NCBI GenBank assembly: GCA_025403435.1
Contig: CM046332.1
Span: 5,219,596 to 5,283,595, forward strand
Source of the DNA: Artocarpus heterophyllus
Taxonomy: Eukaryota; Streptophyta; Magnoliopsida; Rosales; Moraceae
Direction: 5' to 3'
Length of the DNA: 64,000 nt
The translations under genes and the position numbers were made by a program. Below are positions 58,235-64,000 of this stretch, piece after piece. The notes beneath the pieces were generated by a model that had not been told where the DNA came from, searched no databases, and saw nothing but the letters and a program-made list of their open reading frames with translations. Positions within the stretch are counted from its first letter, which is position 1, and each line of letters opens with the position of its first letter.

Positions 58235-60380
58235 TGTCATGCCCTGGAGTACGGGAGCTGATGTGGCAGATTATTTAAATTAATTAAAAGAGAATTTAAT
58301 TAAAATCCAGAGTTTAAGGGGTTAAATTAAATAAAAAATATGAAAATTTAAGGAAAACCATTCATAAAAAAAAATTTATATAAATGAATACATAGCGAGT
58401 ATGGGTTCCACAAACCCACAACTTGTGCACACACATGGTATTGACAATATCATAAATACAATCATAGTCTAGGTACAAATAAAGTTAAAGTCTTACATGC
58501 CTTGATTAAATGGTACAAAAGATAAATTAATCCTTCTATTGCTCCTGAGTTCAGTCCAAAGAATCCTCTCTAAACCTAAATGGAAAACCACCTAGAGGGG
58601 GCAAATTTAAAACAAATAAAACGTGAACGAAAGGCTCAATAGGACTATGTTTTATAAAATAATTTAATTTTAAAAAACAGGTCATTATTCAGGAATTATT
58701 TAAAAGAAACCTTGAATAAATAAATAGATAAATAAATAAACAATTTTAGGTCAAACCATTCTTACCTAGAACAGTTTAATTGGATAACCAGAAATATCAT
58801 CTGCTTTTTCCTAGGCGAACCATAATAACATCACCACCATAGTGGCCCAGCTGGGTTTCGAGACCTGCCCCAAGGTCGATCGCTACACGACCCGATCTCT
58901 GATATGGCATCATGCCTATATGTTTAATATCATTATCATTCAAACCCAATTACCAAGTGTTGTCATTTACATTCATTATGAAGTTCATTTCAGTTCACGG
59001 TATATTAAAATATAACCGAAAAATCCATTTTTCAAACAACCGTTGAAAGCATTTTAATAGAAATCCTTTTCAAAGCCAAATCATTTCAAAGATAGGCTAC
59101 CAAAGAAATGGGGTAGAAGTCCTGCCTCAATACTCGTGCCGAAATCTCGGTCCGCTATACATTAGCTCCGCGGAACCACGAACGATCCTAGATACAAACT
59201 AAGTCGATCAATATCTAGTTTAAGACATTCTATGTTACTAAATCATTTCATGATGTCCTAGTGTGCCATTTGTATCTTTAAAATCATTCTATAAGGTTGG
59301 AATTTAAATCAGGGTTCAAAATAGTGAAAACAGGTGAAAATCACAAAATTTTCCATGCCTCGGTAGGCCTGTCAGACTCCCTGCTTCGGCCGGCAGAATT
59401 GTACAGTTCGGCCTGCCGAAAGTCAGGTCCGGTGGGCCGGTCATTTCCCCAGGTTCAGCCTGCAGGACGGAAGAACACCGGCCGGACGATCCCTATTCCC
59501 GCCTACCGAATACGCAGTTCGACCTGCCAAACTGGGAAAACAAAAAAATCCCAACCACGGGTTTCTCGATCTCCAAAATTCAAATCTTGATTCTAACCTG
59601 TTTTTCTCAAATCCCAGGCATAGAAAATAATCATAGTTGATAGAAAAACATACTAGAACATGTTTGGACTCACTTAAACAAGATTTAAACTCAAAAATCT
59701 CAAAAATCTAAAAATGAGAAAATAGGGAGAAAAATGAAAAATCTTGAATTCAATCCTTTTTCTTCAATCTAGGCTTAGATTCTAGTTGTTCTAAGTTCAT
59801 TTAACTCAAATCCAAGGTGTTCTAAGCTTAAACAAACCTAGATTTCAAAAATACACAAAATTGAAATTTTTGAAAAAGTTTAGAAATTTCAAAACTAACC
59901 TCGAATCGAAGCTTCAATCCGCGTTCTCGGTTGCCGAATCACGTCCCCGACCTTCCTCCTTGCTAACCCGAAGCTTGGATCCAAAATTGGGTTTCAAAAT
60001 TTTGAGAGAGATAGAGAGAGAGAGGGTTGCCGAGAGAGATCAAGAGAGAGAGAGAGAGTGTGTCGTGAGAGTGAAGAGAGAAAGAGGGAGAGAAAGAAAA
60101 TAAATAGAGAAAATCGGTGGGCAGTTTTTACTGTGCGAAAACCATGTGCCGCCAACAGTTTTGTAAAACGGAGTATTTTTAACATTTTACAAATTGTGTG
60201 TTTTAAAACTCAAAACATTATTTTAAAACAATATTAAATCATTTGAATTCATCAAATTAACAAAACAACCAAAAATTCAAAATCCAACCAAATAATTTAA
60301 TTAAAGTTAAAACATTAATTATGGCACACTAATTCATCATTTATATTACATTAACATTAAATAAATTTTGGGGCGTTACA
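58235..60380 (-). repeat. 5' LTR of element B
   Basis: 2146 bp, very similar to 18596-20774. Relative to the element A 5' LTR it has a small deletion near 59137 (loss around CTGGTGCCCCACACC) and one fewer palindromic unit. It contains the motif cluster at 59361-59535 and a GA-rich microsatellite near 60005-60060. Confidence 0.93.
59361..59535. repeat. Palindromic-motif cluster in the element B 5' LTR
   Basis: Variants such as TTCGGCCGGCAGAA, TTCGGCCTGCCGAAAG, CCGGCCGGACGATC, CCCGCCTACCGAAT and TTCGACCTGCCAAAC. It corresponds to 19736-19935 in copy A with a different set of mutations. Confidence 0.78.
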
Positions 60381-60385
60381 GGACA
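60381..60385. repeat. Target-site duplication GGACA, right (element B)
   Basis: Directly after the LTR end GTTACA and equal to 52406-52410. Confidence 0.92.
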
Positions 60386-63300
60386 GGTCCAGGCTATGGC
60401 CAACCAGGTCTAGGACGAAGAGTCCAACCAGGCAACGACCGAGACCCAAGGTCTAGGACGAAGAGTCCAACCAGGTCCGAGAAGGTTACAGCCGACCAGA
60501 GAGGCCAGGTCCAGGCTACGGCCGACCAGGTCTAGGACGAAGAGTCCAACCAGGCTACGACTGAGACCCAAGGTCTAGGATGAAGAGTCCGACCAGGTCC
60601 GAGAAGGTTATGGCCGACCAGAGAGGACAGGTCCATGCTACAGCCGTCCAGGTCCCGAACGAAGAGTCCAACCAAGATACGACCAAGACCCAAGGTCCAG
60701 GATGAAGAGTCCAACCAGGTCTGAAAAGGTTACAGGCAGTCCAGGGAAGGCCAGGTCCAGGCTACGGCTGACTTGGTGCAGGACGAAGAGTCCAACCAGG
60801 CTACGACCAAGACCCAAGGTCCAGGACAAAGAGTCCGACCAGGTCCAAGAAGGTTACGGCCGACCAGAGAGGCCAAGTCTAGGATGAAGAGTCCAACCAG
60901 GCTACGACCGAGACCCAAGGTCCAGGACGAAGAGTCCGACCAGGTCTGAGAAGGTTACAGTCGACCAGAGATGCCATGTCCAGGCTACGGCTGGCCAAGT
61001 CCATGACGACTGAGTCCAACTAGGGTACGACCGAGATCCAAGGTCCAAGATGAAGAGTTTGACCAAGTCGGAGAAGGTTACGGCCGACCAGAGAGGCCAG
61101 GCCCAGGCTATGGCCGACCTGGTCTAGGATGAAGAGTCCAACCAGGCTACGACCGAGACCCAAGGTCCAGGACAAAGAGTCCAACCAAGTCTGAGAAGGT
61201 TACAGCCGACCAGAGAGGCCAGGTCCAGGGTACGACCGAGCAGGTCTAGGACGAAGAGTCCAACCAGGCTACGACCGAGACCTAAGGTCCAGGACAAAGA
61301 GTCTGACCTGGTCTGAGAAGGTTACGGTTGACCAGAGAGGCCAGGTCCAGGCTACGAACTACCAGGTCCAGGCTACAGACGACCATGTCCACGATGATGA
61401 GTCCAACCAGGCTACGACGGAGACCTAAGGTCCAAGATGAAGAGTTCGACCAAGTCGAAGAAGGTTACCTAAGGCTACATCTGACCAGGTCTAGGATGAA
61501 GAGTGCAGCCAGGCTGCGACCGAGACCCAAGGTCCAGGACAAGAGTCTGACTAAGTCTGAGAAGGTTACGGCCGACTAGAGAAGACCAGATCCAGGCTAC
61601 GGCTGACCAGGTGCTCGACGAAGAGTCAAACCGAGCTACGACCGAGACCCAAGGTCCAGGCTACAGTCGACCAGGTCCTGGACAAAGACTCTAACCATGC
61701 TACGACTAAGACGCAATGTCCAACCAGGTCCGAGAAGGTTACGACTGACCAGAGAGGCCAAGTCCTAGACGAAGAGTCCAACCAGGCTACAACCAAGACC
61801 CAAGGTCCAGGACGAAGAGTCCGACCAGGTCTGAGAAGGTTACAACCGACTAGAGAGGCTAGGTCCAGGCTACGGCCGACCATGTCCAGGACGAAGAGTC
61901 CAACCAGGCTATGACCGAGACCCATGGTCCAGGACATAGAGTCCGACCAGGTTCGAGAAGGTTACGGCCGACCAGAGAGACTAGGTCCAGGCTACGAGAG
62001 ATCAGGTCTAGGACGAAGAGTCCAACCTGGCTACGACCGAGACCCAAGGTCCAGGACAAAGAGTCCAACCAAGTCTGAGAAGGTTACGGCTGACCAGAGA
62101 GGCTAGGTCCAGGCTACAGCCGACCAGGTCTAGGACGAAGAGTCCAACCAGGCTACGACCGAGACCCAAGGTCTAGGAAGAAGAGTCCGACCAGGTCCAA
62201 GAAGGTTACGGTCGACCAAAGAGCCCAGGTCCAGGCTACGGCCGACCAGGTCCAAGATGAAGAGTCCAACCAGGCTACGACAGAGACCCAAGGTCCAGGA
62301 CGAAGAGTCCAACCAGGTCCGACAAGGTTACGGCCGACCAGGGAAGGCCAGGTCTAAGCTACGGCCGACCTTGTGTACGATGAAGTGTCCAACTAGGCTA
62401 CGACTAGGACCCAAGGTCTAGGACGAAGAGTCCAACCAGGTCTGAGAAGATTACGGCTGACCAAAGAGGCTAGGTCCAGGCTACGAACGACTAGGTCCTG
62501 GGGAAGAGTCCAACCAAGCTACGACCGAGACCCAATGTCCAACTAGGTCCAAGAAGGTTACGGCTGACTAGAGAGGCTAGGTCCAGGACAAAGAGTCCAA
62601 CCAGGCTACGACCGAGACCCAAGGTCCAGGACGAAGAGTCCGACCAAGTTCGAGAAGGTTACGGCCAACCCGAGAGTCTACGTCCAGGCTACGACCGACC
62701 ATGTCCCGGACAAAGAGTCCAACTAGGCACGGATCGAGACCCAAGGACCAGGGCAAAGTGTCCGACCAGGTCTGAAAAGGTTACGACCGACCAAAGATGG
62801 CCAGGTCCAGGCTACGGCTGACCAGGTCCAAGACGAAGAGTCCAACCAGGCTATGACCAAGACCCAAGGTCTACGACGAAGAGTCCGACCAGGACCGAGA
62901 AGGTTACGACTGACCAGAGAGACCCATGATCCAGGACAAAGAGTTCGACTAGGCTTGAGAAGGTTACGGCCGACTAGAGAGGCCAGGTCCAGGCTACAGC
63001 CAACCAAGTCCAAGACAAAGAGTCCAACCCGGCTACGACTGAGACCCAAGGTCCGATACAAAGAGTCCGACCAGGTCCGAGGAGGTTATGACCTACCTGA
63101 GTGGCCAGGTTCAGGCTACAACCAACCAGGTCTAGGAAAAAAGGTCCAACCAGGCTTCGATTGAAGCCCAAGGTCCAGGACAAAGAGTCCAACTAGGTCT
63201 GAGAAGGTTACGGTCAACCAGAGAGGCCAAGTCTAGGGTACGGTCAAGCAGGCCCAGGGCGAAGAGTCCAACCAAGCTACGACCAAGACCCAAGGTCCAG

Positions 63301-63530
63301 GACGAAGAGTCCGACCAGGTTTGAGAAGGTTACGGCCGACCAGAGAGGCCAGGTCTAGGCTACGGCCGACCAGGTCCAGGACGAAGAGTCCAACAAGCTA
63401 CGATCGAGACCCAATGTCCAGGACGAGGAGTCCGACCAGGGCTGAGAAGGTTATGACTGACCAGAAAGACCAAGTCCAGGCTACGGCCGACCAGGTCCTG
63501 GAGGAAGAGTCCAACCAGGCTACGATCGAG
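60386..63530 (+). repeat. 122-bp satellite array, segment 7
   Basis: About 3.15 kb. It corresponds to segment 3 of copy A but is 356 bp longer, close to three monomers (366 bp). This fits gain or loss of whole monomers after the duplication. No gene is seen. Confidence 0.95.
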
Positions 63531-64000
63531 TGTTGGAAATATGGTGCGCAGTAGAATTTTTAAAATTTTTCATCAGAGTAATTTCTAAAACATAAGTTTG
63601 ACATGCTCTATGTATAAATTAGACAGATCTTACTAACCTTTGTGTGAAAAACCTTCACAACCCGTGTAGAGAAGTAACGATCTAGAAGAGTATCACTCTT
63701 AATCTCTCAATTGATCTAAGTAAATCATGAGACTCACTCCCTTTATATAGCCATTGGTCTAGGGGTCAGTCCTTATTAGATTAGGTCTCAAAAACTTGAA
63801 ACACAATCAAATTCAGATCAATATCTGATAAGATCCGTGTGAAAATGCGTAATCTTATTTCTCACTGATCGGCAGGCCGAGCAGGCTCCATCGGCAGGCC
63901 AAACTCATCATTCGGTAGGTCCGAACTCCCGAGAAAAAATCTCCGTGAATCTTTTATTTTTCACCCGAGATTCTAAAGGATAAATTCTCAGTTTTGATTC
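63531..64000 (-). mobile_element. Copia LTR, second copy, cut by the window end
   Basis: It starts TGTTGGAAATATGG after CGATCGAG, the same flank as the LTR at 23569, and follows that LTR to the window end. It has the short form of the LTR. Motifs at about 63865-63930 include GATCGGCAGGCCGAGC and ATCGGCAGGCCAAAC; the first appears as an extra unit compared with 23903-23945. Confidence 0.9.

Larger units (their letters stand above)
52411..60380 (-). mobile_element. Ty3/gypsy chromovirus (Tekay-like), element B
   Basis: A 7.97-kb duplicated copy of element A with the same order, orientation and flanking GGACA. It is shorter because its 3' LTR lost about 1.04 kb. Its coding regions are somewhat less damaged than in A: several CAG codons that are TAG in A are intact here, and the protease active site is preserved. 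It has its own breaks, including the loss of a catalytic aspartate in reverse transcriptase and frameshifts in integrase. Confidence 0.92.
42946..64000 (+). repeat. Segmental duplication, copy B
   Basis: This is the second direct copy of the block at 1-24015. Compared with copy A it lacks the right part of the solo LTR and the adjoining satellite (A about 1697 to 5000). It also lacks about 1.04 kb in the 3' LTR of the gypsy element, and it carries an extra 1.3-kb tandem satellite duplication (48072-50713). The copia element continues beyond the end of the window. Confidence 0.88.

Overview
The window is plant heterochromatin with no host gene that I can support. It consists of long arrays of one GC-rich tandem satellite (monomer about 122 bp) interrupted by decayed LTR retrotransposons. 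An angiosperm origin is inferred from plant-type Ty3/gypsy chromovirus and Ty1/copia elements, with primer-binding sites matching initiator methionine tRNA, and from a strong CHG/CG deamination pattern. I cannot name the species. By my boundaries the satellite covers about 30 kb (roughly 47%), all in the same orientation.

Layout: satellite 1-684; solo LTR 685-2914 with an exact 5-bp target duplication; satellite 2915-11716; a full-length but broken Tekay-like gypsy element on the minus strand, 11717-20774 (element A); satellite 20775-23568; a copia element on the minus strand, 23569-30717, that has lost integrase, reverse transcriptase and RNase H; satellite 30718-33275; a plus-strand gypsy element truncated inside reverse transcriptase, 33276-39085; satellite 39086-43629; a truncated second copy of the solo LTR, 43630-44644; satellite 44645-52410; a second copy of the Tekay-like element, 52411-60380 (element B); satellite 60381-63530; and the start of a second copy of the copia LTR, 63531-64000.

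The left part (1 to about 24015) and the right part (about 42946 to 64000) are two direct copies of one block. The same three insertions occur in the same order at the same satellite positions, and both Tekay-like elements are flanked by GGACA. Corresponding LTRs resemble each other across copies more than the two LTRs within one element do. The order of events was therefore insertion, ageing, then large-scale duplication, followed by copy-specific deletions and local satellite expansion.

Two signals deserve most attention. First, a short palindromic motif (TTCGGC-N2-GCCGAA and close variants) occurs in irregular clusters inside the LTRs or leader of three otherwise unrelated retrotransposons. 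Second, a consistent C-to-T pattern at CAG/CTG and CG sites both diversifies the satellite and produces most of the nonsense codons in the elements (CAG to TAG), as expected of DNA held under dense plant-type methylation.
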